A DNA stretch of 64,000 nt, from assembly GCF_036964905.1 (NCBI RefSeq), contig NZ_JBALHR010000015.1, positions 20,281 to 84,280 of the forward strand. Reading direction: 5' to 3'. A program made the position numbers and the translations under genes. Under the pieces are notes generated by a model. It worked only from the letters and a program-made list of their open reading frames with translations. It made no database searches and was not told the origin of the DNA. This document shows positions 20,776-29,520 of this stretch, in pieces (positions within the stretch are counted from its first letter, which is position 1; the number at the start of each line of letters is the position of its first letter). Source of the DNA: Gemmobacter denitrificans (GTDB lineage Bacteria > Pseudomonadota > Alphaproteobacteria > Rhodobacterales > Rhodobacteraceae).

Positions 20776-22052
20776 GCGACATCACCGACCTGTTCAACGC
20801 CAGCCACCAGATGGACGCCGCCGAGATTGATCGGATCAACCGTGATTTCTACGGCAGGTTCAATTACCCTTGGTTGCCCATGGTGCTGCCGCAGATCGGC
20901 GATCCGGGCTTTGTGCCGCGTTTCATCGCGCAGGAAGTGGGGGATTTCAGCGGCCGACGCATCCCGCCAGATGGCCGGATCTGGGTTGCGGGATGTGGCA
21001 CCAATCAGGCGGTGCTGACCGCGCTGCGCTTTCCCGGCGCGCAGGTTCTGGGCACCGATGTCTCGACCCGCTCCCTGCAGGTGGCGCGCGACACCGCCGA
21101 TCAACTGGGCCTTGCCAACCTGACACTGGAGGAGGCCAGCTTGAATGATCCCCTGCACGAAGCCTGCTTTGATCATGTGATCTGCACGGGCGTCATTCAT
21201 CACAATGCCGACCCGGAACGCCCGCTGGCCACACTGGCCCGCGCGCTGAAACCTGCTGGGGTGATGGAGCTGATGGTGTATAATTACTATCATCGCCAGC
21301 ACACCACAGCCTATCAGAAAGCCATTCGCCTGCTGTCAGGCGCACGCGGCCACCAGGGCCTGCTGGAGGCCGAGCTGGCGATGACGCGCGACCTGATCGC
21401 CGATGGCCGCCTGCCCGGCAGCATGGCGGGTTTTCTGGCGGCGCAACGTGACCTGCCTGAACCAGCAGTGGCGGATTCCCTGCTGCAACCCGTCGAATAC
21501 AGCTATACCGTGCAAAGCCTTGCCGCGATGTGCGACCGCGCCGGTTTGCAGATCCTGCAACCTTGCGTGAACCAGTTCGACAAGCTGTCGGGCCAGTTCA
21601 ACTGGGACCCGCCACTGCCCGAAGGCCCGGTCCGTCAGGCTTTTGATGCGTTGGAGGATCTGCCGCGCTGGCAGGTGGCCAATCTGCTGATGCAGGACGC
21701 CTCTCCGATGCTGTGGTTCTATGTCCAGCAGAAAGGCGCCCGGCGCAGCCGGGCCGAAATTGATGCGACCTTTCTGGAACAGCGCTTCCGTCCGGCGACG
21801 ACCCCCCTGCGCAACTTCGTGCTGGGTGCCGATCAGCGCTATGCCGACAGTGGCCGCGCGGGCCAATGGCCGGTGCCAGCCCTGCCCGCCGATCCGCTGG
21901 CGCGTGCGGTTCATGCCGCCTGCGACGGCACCACACCGATGGGCACCATCCTTGACCGGCTCTCTCCGGCACCGGATCGCAGCCCGGCAACGGTGACCCG
22001 GTTGCGGCAGATGTTGACGACACCCGCCTTCCCCTATCTGGTGGCGGCATGA
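20772..22052 (+). CDS. SAM-dependent methyltransferase of the biosynthetic operon
   Basis: The 426-residue product has a class I Rossmann SAM site (VAGCGTNQAVL around residues 75-85), an acidic residue after the second strand (GTDVS) and a motif VICTGVIHHN typical of small-molecule methyltransferases. It continues into a C-terminal half of about 200 residues that I do not recognise. The ATG at 20772 lies in the stop codon of synthase 3 (ATGA); a longer in-frame reading would run back into the synthase, so this start is preferred. As a free-standing enzyme in the operon it probably methylates the peptide or a building block. Its target (O, N or C) cannot be told from the sequence. Confidence 0.85.
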   Translation: MSDITDLFNASHQMDAAEIDRINRDFYGRFNYPWLPMVLPQIGDPGFVPRFIAQEVGDFSGRRIPPDGRIWVAGCGTNQAVLTALRFPGAQVLGTDVSTRSLQVARDTADQLGLANLTLEEASLNDPLHEACFDHVICTGVIHHNADPERPLATLARALKPAGVMELMVYNYYHRQHTTAYQKAIRLLSGARGHQGLLEAELAMTRDLIADGRLPGSMAGFLAAQRDLPEPAVADSLLQPVEYSYTVQSLAAMCDRAGLQILQPCVNQFDKLSGQFNWDPPLPEGPVRQAFDALEDLPRWQVANLLMQDASPMLWFYVQQKGARRSRAEIDATFLEQRFRPATTPLRNFVLGADQRYADSGRAGQWPVPALPADPLARAVHAACDGTTPMGTILDRLSPAPDRSPATVTRLRQMLTTPAFPYLVAA

Positions 22053-22723
22053 CCCTGTTTCCGCTGTTGACCGAAAACCCGTTTGGCCTGTCTGGATTGT
22101 TCTGGCGTGAAGGGCAGTTCCAGCCCGGCCCGCTGATGGGCGCTGTGGCAGAGCTGCTGCATCTGGGGGATCCGCTTGGTCCGGCCCGCGCCACCCTTCC
22201 CGACGTGCTGCGCAATGCCGTGCCCAAACGCCAACGCGAGTTTCTTGCCGGGCGGATCTGCGCCGCGCTGGCGCTGCGGGCAGCGGGCCTGCCCGAACGG
22301 TTGGGTCAGCAAGACCGCGCGCCGGTCTGGCCTGCCGGGGCCGCAGGGTCGATCAGCCATAGCGACAGCCGCGTCGTTGCCGCCGTCAGCCGCGACCATG
22401 CCGCCCTTGGTGTCGATTGCGAAATCATCATGCCCGACGATCAGGCCCGCGCCCTAGCACCGATGATCCTGACCCCGGGCGAAGCTGCCTTGCGCCCCGG
22501 TACCCTTGATTTTGCCGCCTTCCTTACCCTGATCTTTTCGGCCAAGGAGGCGCTCTACAAGGCCATCTCGGCCCGGCAGTCCAGGGTGCTGGAGTTTCAC
22601 GATGTGCTGTTGACGGGCATTGCCGGGGATCGGCTGCATCTGGCGCAAGGCGCGCAGGATTATCAGGCCCGTTTCCGCCTGGACAGGACCGAGGTCCTGA
22701 CGCTGGTTCTGGTGTCGGCATGA
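22049..22723 (+). CDS. 4'-phosphopantetheinyl transferase, Sfp/EntD type
   Basis: The 224-residue protein has the EntD-like pattern: a conserved GSISHS segment, the Mg-binding GVDCE, and FSAKEALYKA with the catalytic Glu and Lys. It would convert the apo carrier domains of the three synthases to holo form by attaching phosphopantetheine from CoA to the carrier serine. Length fits the EntD group. The gene starts inside the stop of the methyltransferase gene and its stop overlaps the ABC transporter start, so it is translationally coupled to the synthases. Confidence 0.92.
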   Translation: MTLFPLLTENPFGLSGLFWREGQFQPGPLMGAVAELLHLGDPLGPARATLPDVLRNAVPKRQREFLAGRICAALALRAAGLPERLGQQDRAPVWPAGAAGSISHSDSRVVAAVSRDHAALGVDCEIIMPDDQARALAPMILTPGEAALRPGTLDFAAFLTLIFSAKEALYKAISARQSRVLEFHDVLLTGIAGDRLHLAQGAQDYQARFRLDRTEVLTLVLVSA

Positions 22724-24315
22724 TCGCGTTGATGGCCCATCTGTTCCGCGCCGCGCCGTTTCAGGCCGCTTTGGCGGTGCTGCTCGGGCTGGCCAGCGGC
22801 GGGGCGGCGGCGGCCATGGCCGTGCTGATCAGCCGCGCCCTGCAGGCAGACCTGCGCAGCCCAACCCTTGCCTTGTGGTTTTTCGGGGCTGCCGCCGCGC
22901 AGATGGTGCTGCGCATCCTGTCCGAAACCCGGCTGATCGCCCTGACCCAGAAGGTGGTGCTGGATCTGCGCCTGTCGCTGGGGCAGCGCTTGCTGGCCAC
23001 GCCGCAATTGCGGCTGCAACAGATCGGGCGGCAGCCTCTGCTCACCATCCTGACCCGCGACATCGATGCCTTTGCCGGAGCGGTGCAGCTGATCCCGCTG
23101 ATCCTTGGGAATGTGCTGCTGACCCTGGGCTGCTTTGCCTATCTGGCCCAGCAGGATATGGGGATATTTCTCTGGGTTCTAGCCAGTCTGCTGCTGGGCG
23201 CCACTGGCTTTCATCTTGCCGAACGCGGGCCACTGCACCGTCTGGCCCGACTGCGTGGCCATATCGACGACCTGTATATCCATCAGCGCGCGCTGATCGA
23301 GGGCAGCAAGGAATTGCAGTTGAACCACCGCCGCGGGGTGCAGTTCCTGGACCGCATCCTTGGCCCGGCGGCCAGTTCCGTGGCGCGCGAATATGTGGGT
23401 GCCATGTCATCTTATGTCTGGGTCACCAATATCGGCAACAGCCTGTTTTATCTGGTGATCGGGCTGGTGCTGTTCGGTCCCACCGGCCTGTCCGGGGCGG
23501 AATTGCTGTCGGTGGTGCTGATCCTGCTCTATCTGGTGCGCCCGGTGGCCGAGATCCTGATCTGCCTGCCGCCATTGCGGCAATCTGCCATAGCCCTGGG
23601 CCGTATCTCGCAACTGGCTGACGATCTGCCCGAAGGCACCCAACCGGCACCCGAGCCGATGCAGCCCCGGGTGATCACGCTGCAAGGCGTGACGCACAGC
23701 TACCGCTCTGATGCCGAAGATGGCGTCTTTACGCTTGGGCCCGTGGATCTGACGGTCCGGCGCGGCGAAATCCTGTTCCTGCTGGGCGGCAATGGCAGCG
23801 GCAAGACCACGCTGGCCATGCTGCTGTGCGGGCTCTACGCCCCCGATCAGGGATCGATCCTTGTCGATGGTGTGCCGCTGGCCGATGCCGCCCGCCCGGC
23901 CTATCGCCAGGCCTTCTCCGCCGTCTTTTCGGATTTCCACCTGTTTGCGCATTTGCCCGGCAGCGATGATCCGGGGATGCGGCAGCGCGCCACCGATTTC
24001 CTGCACCGTTTTCAGATGGCGCATAAGGTGCGGGTGGAAAACGGCTGTCTTTCGACCACCGATCTTTCCACCGGGCAACGCAAGCGGCTGGCGCTGGTGG
24101 CGGCCTATCTGGAAGATCGCCCCTTCTATCTGTTCGATGAATGGGCTGCCGATCAGGACCCGGCCTTCAAGGCGGTGTTCTACAATGACCTGCTGCCTGA
24201 ACTGCGCGCACGCGGCAAGGGCGTCATCGTCATCTCGCATGATGATGCCTATTTCGGGGTGGCGGACCGGGTGGTCAAACTGGCCGATGGTCAGGTGACA
24301 GGAGGTGCAGCATGA
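22720..24315 (+). CDS. Cyclic-peptide-type ABC exporter (membrane plus ATPase fusion, SyrD/PvdE-like)
   Basis: The 531-residue half-transporter has an N-terminal membrane domain with several hydrophobic segments (about residues 1-300) fused to an ABC ATPase. The Walker A is GNGSGKTT, the signature is the shortened LSTGQRKRLAL, the Walker B is FYLFDEWAADQDP, and the H-loop is VISHDD. LSTGQ and FDEWAADQDP are the form seen in SyrD, PvdE and YojI exporters linked to peptide natural products and siderophores. Most likely it exports the product or a precursor into the periplasm. ATGA overlaps occur at both ends. Confidence 0.92.
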   Translation: MIALMAHLFRAAPFQAALAVLLGLASGGAAAAMAVLISRALQADLRSPTLALWFFGAAAAQMVLRILSETRLIALTQKVVLDLRLSLGQRLLATPQLRLQQIGRQPLLTILTRDIDAFAGAVQLIPLILGNVLLTLGCFAYLAQQDMGIFLWVLASLLLGATGFHLAERGPLHRLARLRGHIDDLYIHQRALIEGSKELQLNHRRGVQFLDRILGPAASSVAREYVGAMSSYVWVTNIGNSLFYLVIGLVLFGPTGLSGAELLSVVLILLYLVRPVAEILICLPPLRQSAIALGRISQLADDLPEGTQPAPEPMQPRVITLQGVTHSYRSDAEDGVFTLGPVDLTVRRGEILFLLGGNGSGKTTLAMLLCGLYAPDQGSILVDGVPLADAARPAYRQAFSAVFSDFHLFAHLPGSDDPGMRQRATDFLHRFQMAHKVRVENGCLSTTDLSTGQRKRLALVAAYLEDRPFYLFDEWAADQDPAFKAVFYNDLLPELRARGKGVIVISHDDAYFGVADRVVKLADGQVTGGAA

Positions 24316-25082
24316 CCTCGCCCTGGTTGATCCGCGTGCCGAAACCTGGTGCCCGCACCCGATTGTATGCCTTCCCCTATGCGGGCGGCAATGCGGCTGC
24401 CTTTCTGCCGTGGTCGGCCCGGCTGGGGTCCGGGGTGGAGCTGTCCGTCATCAGCCTGCCGGGGCGCGGCCCGCGCCGGTTGGAGCCACCGCTGCGCGAC
24501 ATGCGCCAGGCCGCCCTGCAGATTGCGGCGGCGATCTCGGCCGACGGAGCGAGCGATTTCGCGTTTTTCGGCCATTCCATGGGTGCCGTGCTGGCACTGG
24601 AAGTGGCACGGATCTGCACCCTGATGCATCTGCGCCTGCCCCGGCTCATGGTCGCTTCGGGCTGCCGTTGGCCCGGCGCGCTGGACCGCGAGCCGCTGCA
24701 TGATCTGCCGACCCCCGCTTTTCTGGACCGGCTGCGCGACTTGGGCGGGACACCCGAAGATGTGCTGGCCCATGACGAACTGATGCAGATCGTGTTGCCC
24801 GCCTTGCGTGCCGATTTTGCCATGCTGCACGATTATGTCTATCGCCCGGGTCTGGCGCTGAAACCGGCGCTGCATGTCTTTGCCGGGCAACAGGACAGCC
24901 GTGTCAGCGCCGATGATCTGACGGGCTGGCAACAGGAAAGCGCGGCTTTCGGACAGGTCCACTGGTTCGAGGGCGGGCATTTCTTCCTGCATCAGCACGA
25001 AACGGCGGTGCTGGCCACACTTTCGGGCCTTCTGGCCGGAACGCAGCCCGCCCCTACCCTATCCGATCACACTTGCAACTGA
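24312..25082 (+). CDS. Type II thioesterase
   Basis: The 256-residue alpha/beta hydrolase starts with the family's LYAFPYAGGNAAAF segment. It has the nucleophile elbow GHSMGA near residue 93 and a C-terminal GGHFFLH with the catalytic histidine. Free-standing thioesterases of this family clear wrong or stalled acyl groups from carrier domains of NRPS and PKS lines. Its start overlaps the exporter's stop, and the MbtH-like gene follows after 10 bases. It would be expected to serve both assembly lines in the operon. Confidence 0.92.
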   Translation: MTSPWLIRVPKPGARTRLYAFPYAGGNAAAFLPWSARLGSGVELSVISLPGRGPRRLEPPLRDMRQAALQIAAAISADGASDFAFFGHSMGAVLALEVARICTLMHLRLPRLMVASGCRWPGALDREPLHDLPTPAFLDRLRDLGGTPEDVLAHDELMQIVLPALRADFAMLHDYVYRPGLALKPALHVFAGQQDSRVSADDLTGWQQESAAFGQVHWFEGGHFFLHQHETAVLATLSGLLAGTQPAPTLSDHTCN

Positions 25083-25092
25083 GAGGCATGCG

Positions 25093-25308
25093 ATGACCAA
25101 CGAACCGGAATATCTTGTCGTGGTGAATCATGAAGAGCAGTATTCCATCTGGCCGGCTGACAAGGAAATCCCCTTGGGCTGGCAGGCGGAAGGCATGCGC
25201 GGCGACAAGGCGGCCTGCCTTGACCACATCAACACGGTCTGGACCGATATGCGCCCCAAATCGCTGCGCGAAGCGATGGAGCGCGAAGGCCTGCCGCGCG
25301 GCATCTGA
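25093..25308 (+). CDS. MbtH-like protein
   Basis: The 71-residue protein matches the MbtH family along its whole length: NHEEQYSIWP, then LGWQAEGMRGDKAACLDHI, then VWTDMRPKSLRE with the invariant tryptophans. MbtH-like proteins bind the core subdomain of NRPS A domains and are often needed for their solubility or activity. A ribosome-binding site (GAGAGG) precedes the ATG. It is the last gene of the biosynthetic operon; the next gene is on the opposite strand. Confidence 0.95.
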   Translation: MTNEPEYLVVVNHEEQYSIWPADKEIPLGWQAEGMRGDKAACLDHINTVWTDMRPKSLREAMEREGLPRGI

Positions 25309-25384
25309 ACCGCGGGGTCCTTCGCAAGCTCCGATCGCTGGGTCGCACCAGACATGGCGCGCGGCAGCCAAGGACATGGAAACC

Positions 25385-25447
25385 GGGGGCCGACTGCCCC
25401 CCGATCCATCGATGTGACAGTGCTGAGAAGGCGACAGCCATCGCCTT
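25385..25447. terminator. Two hairpins between convergent operons
   Basis: Between the MbtH gene and the convergent thiX there are two inverted repeats: GGGGGC/GCCCCC with a 5-base loop (25385-25401) and AAGGCGA/TCGCCTT with a 6-base loop (25428-25447). Neither is followed by a clear T run. They sit where both operons must end, so a terminator role is inferred from position. No gene is seen in the rest of 25309-25478. Confidence 0.35.
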
Positions 25448-25478
25448 CGGACAGCACAGAGGATGCGGCATCCAGCCA

Positions 25479-26219
25479 TCAGGCCCTGATGCCCTTCGCA
25501 AGCGTCTCCAAAGCTGCAAAAAGCAGGAAACTGATGGCCGCCAGCACGAAAAGCGCCGCGAACATGAGATCCGTCTGACCGCGCCCATTGGCCAAAAGCA
25601 TCAGGTAGCCCAGGCCTCGTGACGCGCCGACCCATTCTCCGATGATCACGGCAAAGGGGGCATAGACCACCGCCAGTCGCAGCCCGGAGCCGAGCGCGGG
25701 CAGCGCATGAGGCACCTGCAGCAGGACCAGACGCCGCAGCGGCGTGGCACGCATCATCAGCGCAAGATCGCTCATCGGCGCAGGCAGACGCATCAGGCCA
25801 TCAAAGAAGGCCGAGGTGACCGGAAAATAGATCACCAGCATGACGATGACGATCTTCGAGGCCGCCCCATAGCCCAGCCAAAGTGTCAGGATCGGTGCGA
25901 GCGCAAAAACGGGTACGGCCTGCGCGAAGATCAGCATCGGGCGCAGCAAGACCCGGGCGCCCGGCGACAGCGCAAGGTTCAGCGCCGTCACCACGCCAAG
26001 CGCGACCCCTGCGGCCAGGCCGGTCAGCAGGTTGACGGCTGTGAACTGCGCATGTTCCCACAGAAGTGGCGCCTTGTCCCAGAGGGCGGCACCGACGCGC
26101 GCCGGGCCTGGCAGGATGAACCCGGGGACGCCCGTCGCCCAGACGACAAAGTGCCAGAACGTCAACGCAAATCCAGCCGCCGCAATCGCGCGCAGGAGCA
26201 AATGGGTCAGCCAGCGCAT
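25479..26219 (-). CDS. thiX: Thiamine-pyrimidine ABC transporter permease ThiX
   Basis: The 246-residue membrane protein has about six hydrophobic segments and a BPD-type permease loop around LMMRATPLRRLVLLQVPHAL, the coupling helix region. It resembles SsuC/ThiX permeases. It is the last gene of the thiamine operon, beside thiZ (ATPase) and thiY (binding protein). The set is expected to import the pyrimidine HMP or its formyl-amino precursor. The start overlaps the end of thiZ by 13 bases. Confidence 0.85.
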   Translation of the reverse strand: MRWLTHLLLRAIAAAGFALTFWHFVVWATGVPGFILPGPARVGAALWDKAPLLWEHAQFTAVNLLTGLAAGVALGVVTALNLALSPGARVLLRPMLIFAQAVPVFALAPILTLWLGYGAASKIVIVMLVIYFPVTSAFFDGLMRLPAPMSDLALMMRATPLRRLVLLQVPHALPALGSGLRLAVVYAPFAVIIGEWVGASRGLGYLMLLANGRGQTDLMFAALFVLAAISFLLFAALETLAKGIRA

Positions 26220-26935
26220 GCGATGTTCCGATGCAGACGCGCCAGCAACGCCGCCTGCGCTGCCAGAACCTCGGGCGCACGAAAATCACGCGGGGTCGCG
26301 CCTTCTGGCAAGCCGAGATCCTCTGCCCCACAAGGCCCCAGCAGCCATGCGCGATCCGACAGGCGAATGGCCTCCAGCGGATCGTGGGTGATCAGGATAA
26401 CCGTGCGCCCCTTGAGCAGGGCTGCCGCAAGGTCCTGCATGGCCAGCCGGGTTGCCGTATCCAGCGCCGAAAAGGGCTCGTCCAGCACCACGATCGGTGC
26501 ATCCTCGATCAGCACCCGCGCCAGTGCCACACGCTGACCCTGCCCCCCGGAAAGCTCGGCGGGGCGACGATGTTCCAACCCCGCCAGCCCCACCTGCGCC
26601 AGCAGCGCATGGGCGCGGGCCATATCGGGCTGCGCCCCCCTCAACCTTGCGCCGATGGTCACATTCTGCACCAGATCGGCCCAGGGCAGAAGGTGTTCGC
26701 CCTGCGCCATCATTGTCACAGTGCCGGCAAGCGGCAGGCCGTCTCTGGCGATCAGCCGACCTTTCAGCCGCTGCGGCCCCGGCAGGCCCGCAATCAGCCG
26801 CGCGATGGCGGATTTGCCAACCCCTGATGCGCCCAGCAAGCAAGACCAGCGCCCCGCCGGGATATCCAGTGCCAGATTGCGGATCAGGGGGGCGTCGCCC
26901 ATCCACAGGTCGCCCATGACACCAAGCGCGATCAT
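26207..26935 (-). CDS. thiZ: Thiamine-pyrimidine ABC transporter ATPase ThiZ
   Basis: The 242-residue ATPase shows Walker A GASGVGKS, signature LSGGQGQRVALAR, Walker B IVVLDEP and H-loop ITHD, in the form of the SsuB/TauB/ThiZ group. Assignment to pyrimidine uptake rests on its place between tenA and thiX in a TPP-riboswitch operon. A 4-base overlap with tenA suggests coupled translation. Confidence 0.85.
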   Translation of the reverse strand: MIALGVMGDLWMGDAPLIRNLALDIPAGRWSCLLGASGVGKSAIARLIAGLPGPQRLKGRLIARDGLPLAGTVTMMAQGEHLLPWADLVQNVTIGARLRGAQPDMARAHALLAQVGLAGLEHRRPAELSGGQGQRVALARVLIEDAPIVVLDEPFSALDTATRLAMQDLAAALLKGRTVILITHDPLEAIRLSDRAWLLGPCGAEDLGLPEGATPRDFRAPEVLAAQAALLARLHRNIACAG

Positions 26936-27609
26936 GCGCCGTCCAGTCCCATCTGCCAGAATCCGACTTCAAGCCGGGTGGCGGTGGCAAAACGCCGAGA
27001 CAATTGGCGGGCGCGTGGCAAGCTGGCCCAATCAGACCCCAGCCGGGTGATCAGCGCAGTATCGATCAACGCCCCCACATCGCGGCACAGTCGCTGATAC
27101 CCTTCATCCGCATAGGCGTTGATCCAGTCGCAATAGGGGCCCCCGCTCCCCTTCAACCGGGCACCGATCTCGCCATAGCCCAGCACACAAGGGGCCAGCG
27201 CGGCCATCAGGTCCAGGAAATCGCCAGAATAGCCCGCCTCCAGCACATAGCGGGTATAGGCAAGGTTCGCGGGCGCTTCCTCGGTTGCCTCCAGCGCGGC
27301 GGTGTCGATCCCGGCACGGGCACAGACCTGCACATGCAGCGGCATCTCGTACTGCGCCAAAGCCTGCACAGTGGCGGCAGCGGCCTGTATCTCAGCCAAG
27401 GTCTCGGCCTTGGCGGCGGCCAGAGCCCAGGCGCGGGCAAACTGGATCAGGAAGAGATAATCCTGCCGCAGGTAATGCAGGAAATTCGCGCGCGGCAACC
27501 GCCCTGTCCGCAGCCCCTCGACAAAGGCATGATGGGTATAGGCGTCCCAGGCGGGCGCCTCTGCCCGCCAACGGGCAAAGGCTTGGCCATAATCGGGCAG
27601 ATCGCTCAT
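26932..27609 (-). CDS. tenA: Thiaminase II / aminopyrimidine hydrolase TenA
   Basis: The 225-residue protein fits TenA: an all-alpha pattern with HAFVEGLRTGRL and LRQDYLFLIQFAR near the N-terminus and LAPCVLGYGEIG holding the catalytic cysteine. TenA hydrolyses aminomethylpyrimidine to HMP, salvaging degraded thiamine. The ATG at 27609 overlaps the thiY stop (ATGA). A longer in-frame reading upstream would lie within thiY and is rejected. Its position between thiY and thiZ supports a salvage role together with the transporter. Confidence 0.9.
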   Translation of the reverse strand: MSDLPDYGQAFARWRAEAPAWDAYTHHAFVEGLRTGRLPRANFLHYLRQDYLFLIQFARAWALAAAKAETLAEIQAAAATVQALAQYEMPLHVQVCARAGIDTAALEATEEAPANLAYTRYVLEAGYSGDFLDLMAALAPCVLGYGEIGARLKGSGGPYCDWINAYADEGYQRLCRDVGALIDTALITRLGSDWASLPRARQLSRRFATATRLEVGFWQMGLDGA

Positions 27610-28556
27610 TGCAGCGCCCCGGCGGTGACATCGACCGCAAGGTCTGAAACCGGCAGCCCGCCTGCCGTTGCGCCGCGTTCGGCCAGAAATGCCTCGAAGC
27701 GCGCATAGCGCCCCGCATCCAATGCGGCGGGATCGGTCGCAAAGCGGGGCCAGGTATCTTCCCACGCAAGGGTGTTCAGATCGGTCTGCAATTCAGCGGC
27801 TGTCGCGGCGAACATCTCCCATGCCTGCGCGGGGTTGTTGCGAATATAGCCTGTCGCCCGTTCCGTCGCGCCCAGAAAGCGGTCGATCACGGCTGCATCC
27901 ATCCGGTCGGGATTGGCAACATAGATCAATTCATCATAGGCGGGCACGCCCTCGGCTTCGGGGTTGAAACAGCGCCCTGTCATCCCCTCCAGTGCCAACT
28001 GGTTCAGTTCGAAATTGCGAAATGCACCGATGACGCCATCCACCTGCCCCGCCATCAGGGCAGGTGATATCGACCATCCGATATTGATCTGGTCCACATC
28101 TTCCGGGGCCATGCCGTGATGGGCCAGCATCGCGTTCAACATCACCTCTTGTATGCCCGCCACGGCAAAGCCCACCTTGCGCCCGCGCAAATCTGCCATG
28201 TTCCGAACTGGGCCATCGGCCAGTACGACAAGACAGGTCAAGGGTGAAGAAATCAGCGTGCCAACCCGGCGCAGCGGCAGGTCGTTATGACGGCTGAGAT
28301 GCAGTTGCGGCTGATAGCTGATCGCCAGATCGACACGACCCGCAGCCACCATGCGCGGCGGGTCATTCGGGTCGGATGGGGTGACGATCTCGACCTCCAG
28401 CCCGGCCTCGTCGAAATAGCCCAGTTCCTGCGCCAGAATGATCGGGCCATGGTCCGGGTTCACGAACCAGTCCAGCATCAGGCTGATCCGGTCCTGTGCG
28501 GCGACGGGCAGGGAAAATGCAGCCGTCATGGCCGCAGCGGCAACAAGGATTTTCAT
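27606..28556 (-). CDS. thiY: Pyrimidine-binding periplasmic protein ThiY
   Basis: The 316-residue NMT1/THI5-like substrate-binding protein has a signal peptide (MKILVAAAAMTAAFSLPVAAQ) and then LMLDWFVNPDHGPI, a signature of ThiY-type proteins. The start at 28556 is chosen because it gives a clean signal peptide; the longer in-frame reading would extend back into thiF. With ThiX and ThiZ it should deliver formyl-aminopyrimidine or HMP. It starts 10 bases after the thiF stop. Confidence 0.9.
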   Translation of the reverse strand: MKILVAAAAMTAAFSLPVAAQDRISLMLDWFVNPDHGPIILAQELGYFDEAGLEVEIVTPSDPNDPPRMVAAGRVDLAISYQPQLHLSRHNDLPLRRVGTLISSPLTCLVVLADGPVRNMADLRGRKVGFAVAGIQEVMLNAMLAHHGMAPEDVDQINIGWSISPALMAGQVDGVIGAFRNFELNQLALEGMTGRCFNPEAEGVPAYDELIYVANPDRMDAAVIDRFLGATERATGYIRNNPAQAWEMFAATAAELQTDLNTLAWEDTWPRFATDPAALDAGRYARFEAFLAERGATAGGLPVSDLAVDVTAGALQ

Positions 28557-28566
28557 GGCATTCCTT

Positions 28567-29520
28567 TCAGGACTGAATGGCCAGCAGGGCGATCTCGCCC
28601 GGCCAGCGGGCTTGCAGCTCTTGCCCGGCATTGTGCGCGCGCAGGCCGGTGGCACATGCCAGAACGACACGGCGGCCATCCGGGGGGGCCAGCGCCCAAA
28701 GACCTGCGGGCGGAACATGGCGCGCACCGGGGCTGAATGGCGCGGCCTCGGCCCGCAGATCGATCAGCAGGTCATCAGACCGGATCTGATTGCGCGCGAT
28801 AAACCGCAACGGGCGTTCGGGTTCAGGGGCACGGTCAAACCGAAACCCTGCAAACCGCCAGCGGGCAGTATCAACGGTGATCATCTGGCCCAGCGGCGAC
28901 GGCGCCAGCCCCAGCAGAACCGACAGCGCCATCTGTCCCTGCAACGCCCCGACCGCCCCCACCATGGGGCCCATTACCCCGGCGGTCGCACAACTCGCCC
29001 CGCGTTCGGGCAGATCGGGGAAAATCGCACGCAGCGAGGGTGATCCCCCACAACACCCTGCGACATAGCCCGCCTGCCCCAGTGCAGAGGCGGTAATCAG
29101 CGGTTTGCCCCGGTCGTGGCAATGGTCGGAAAGTGTCAGGCTGGCCGCGAATGTATCGGCGCAATCAAGCACCAGATCGGCCGCCCCCACCAGCGGCGGC
29201 GCATTGGCAGGGTCCAGCATCTCAATGACGGGAACAACTCTCACATCCGGGTTCAGGGCAGTCAGGACATTGGCCGCGGCCTGTGCTTTTGGCTGGCCAA
29301 TCTGATCCATGCGGTACAGCGGTTGGCGGTGCAGATTGTGTTCCGCAACTAGGTCGACATCAACCAGCGTGATCGTCCCGATCCCCGCGCCAGCCAGGTA
29401 TTGCAAGACCGGCACGCCCAGCCCCCCCGCACCGGCAACCAGCACATGCGCGCGCGCCAGACGCGCCTGTCCAGCCGCGCCGATCTCGGGCAATATCGTC
29501 TGACGGGCATAGCGGCTCAT
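28567..29520 (-). CDS. thiF: ThiF/MoeB-family adenylyltransferase with short rhodanese-like tail
   Basis: The 317-residue protein has the E1-like nucleotide site VAGAGGLGVPVLQYLAGAG and DVDLVAEHNLHRQ, followed by a C-terminal part with CATGLR. That matches the C-x-x-G-x-R active loop of rhodaneses inside a domain shorter than usual. Its role would be to adenylate the C-terminal Gly-Gly of ThiS and possibly pass sulfur to it. It overlaps thiE by 4 bases. I do not see the usual CxxC zinc pairs clearly. Confidence 0.85.
   Translation of the reverse strand: MSRYARQTILPEIGAAGQARLARAHVLVAGAGGLGVPVLQYLAGAGIGTITLVDVDLVAEHNLHRQPLYRMDQIGQPKAQAAANVLTALNPDVRVVPVIEMLDPANAPPLVGAADLVLDCADTFAASLTLSDHCHDRGKPLITASALGQAGYVAGCCGGSPSLRAIFPDLPERGASCATAGVMGPMVGAVGALQGQMALSVLLGLAPSPLGQMITVDTARWRFAGFRFDRAPEPERPLRFIARNQIRSDDLLIDLRAEAAPFSPGARHVPPAGLWALAPPDGRRVVLACATGLRAHNAGQELQARWPGEIALLAIQS

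Noticed and set aside
1..25308. Siderophore cluster
   Set aside because: MbtH and a PvdE-like exporter could suggest it, but no catecholate or hydroxamate genes, TonB receptor, reductase or iron-box are visible.
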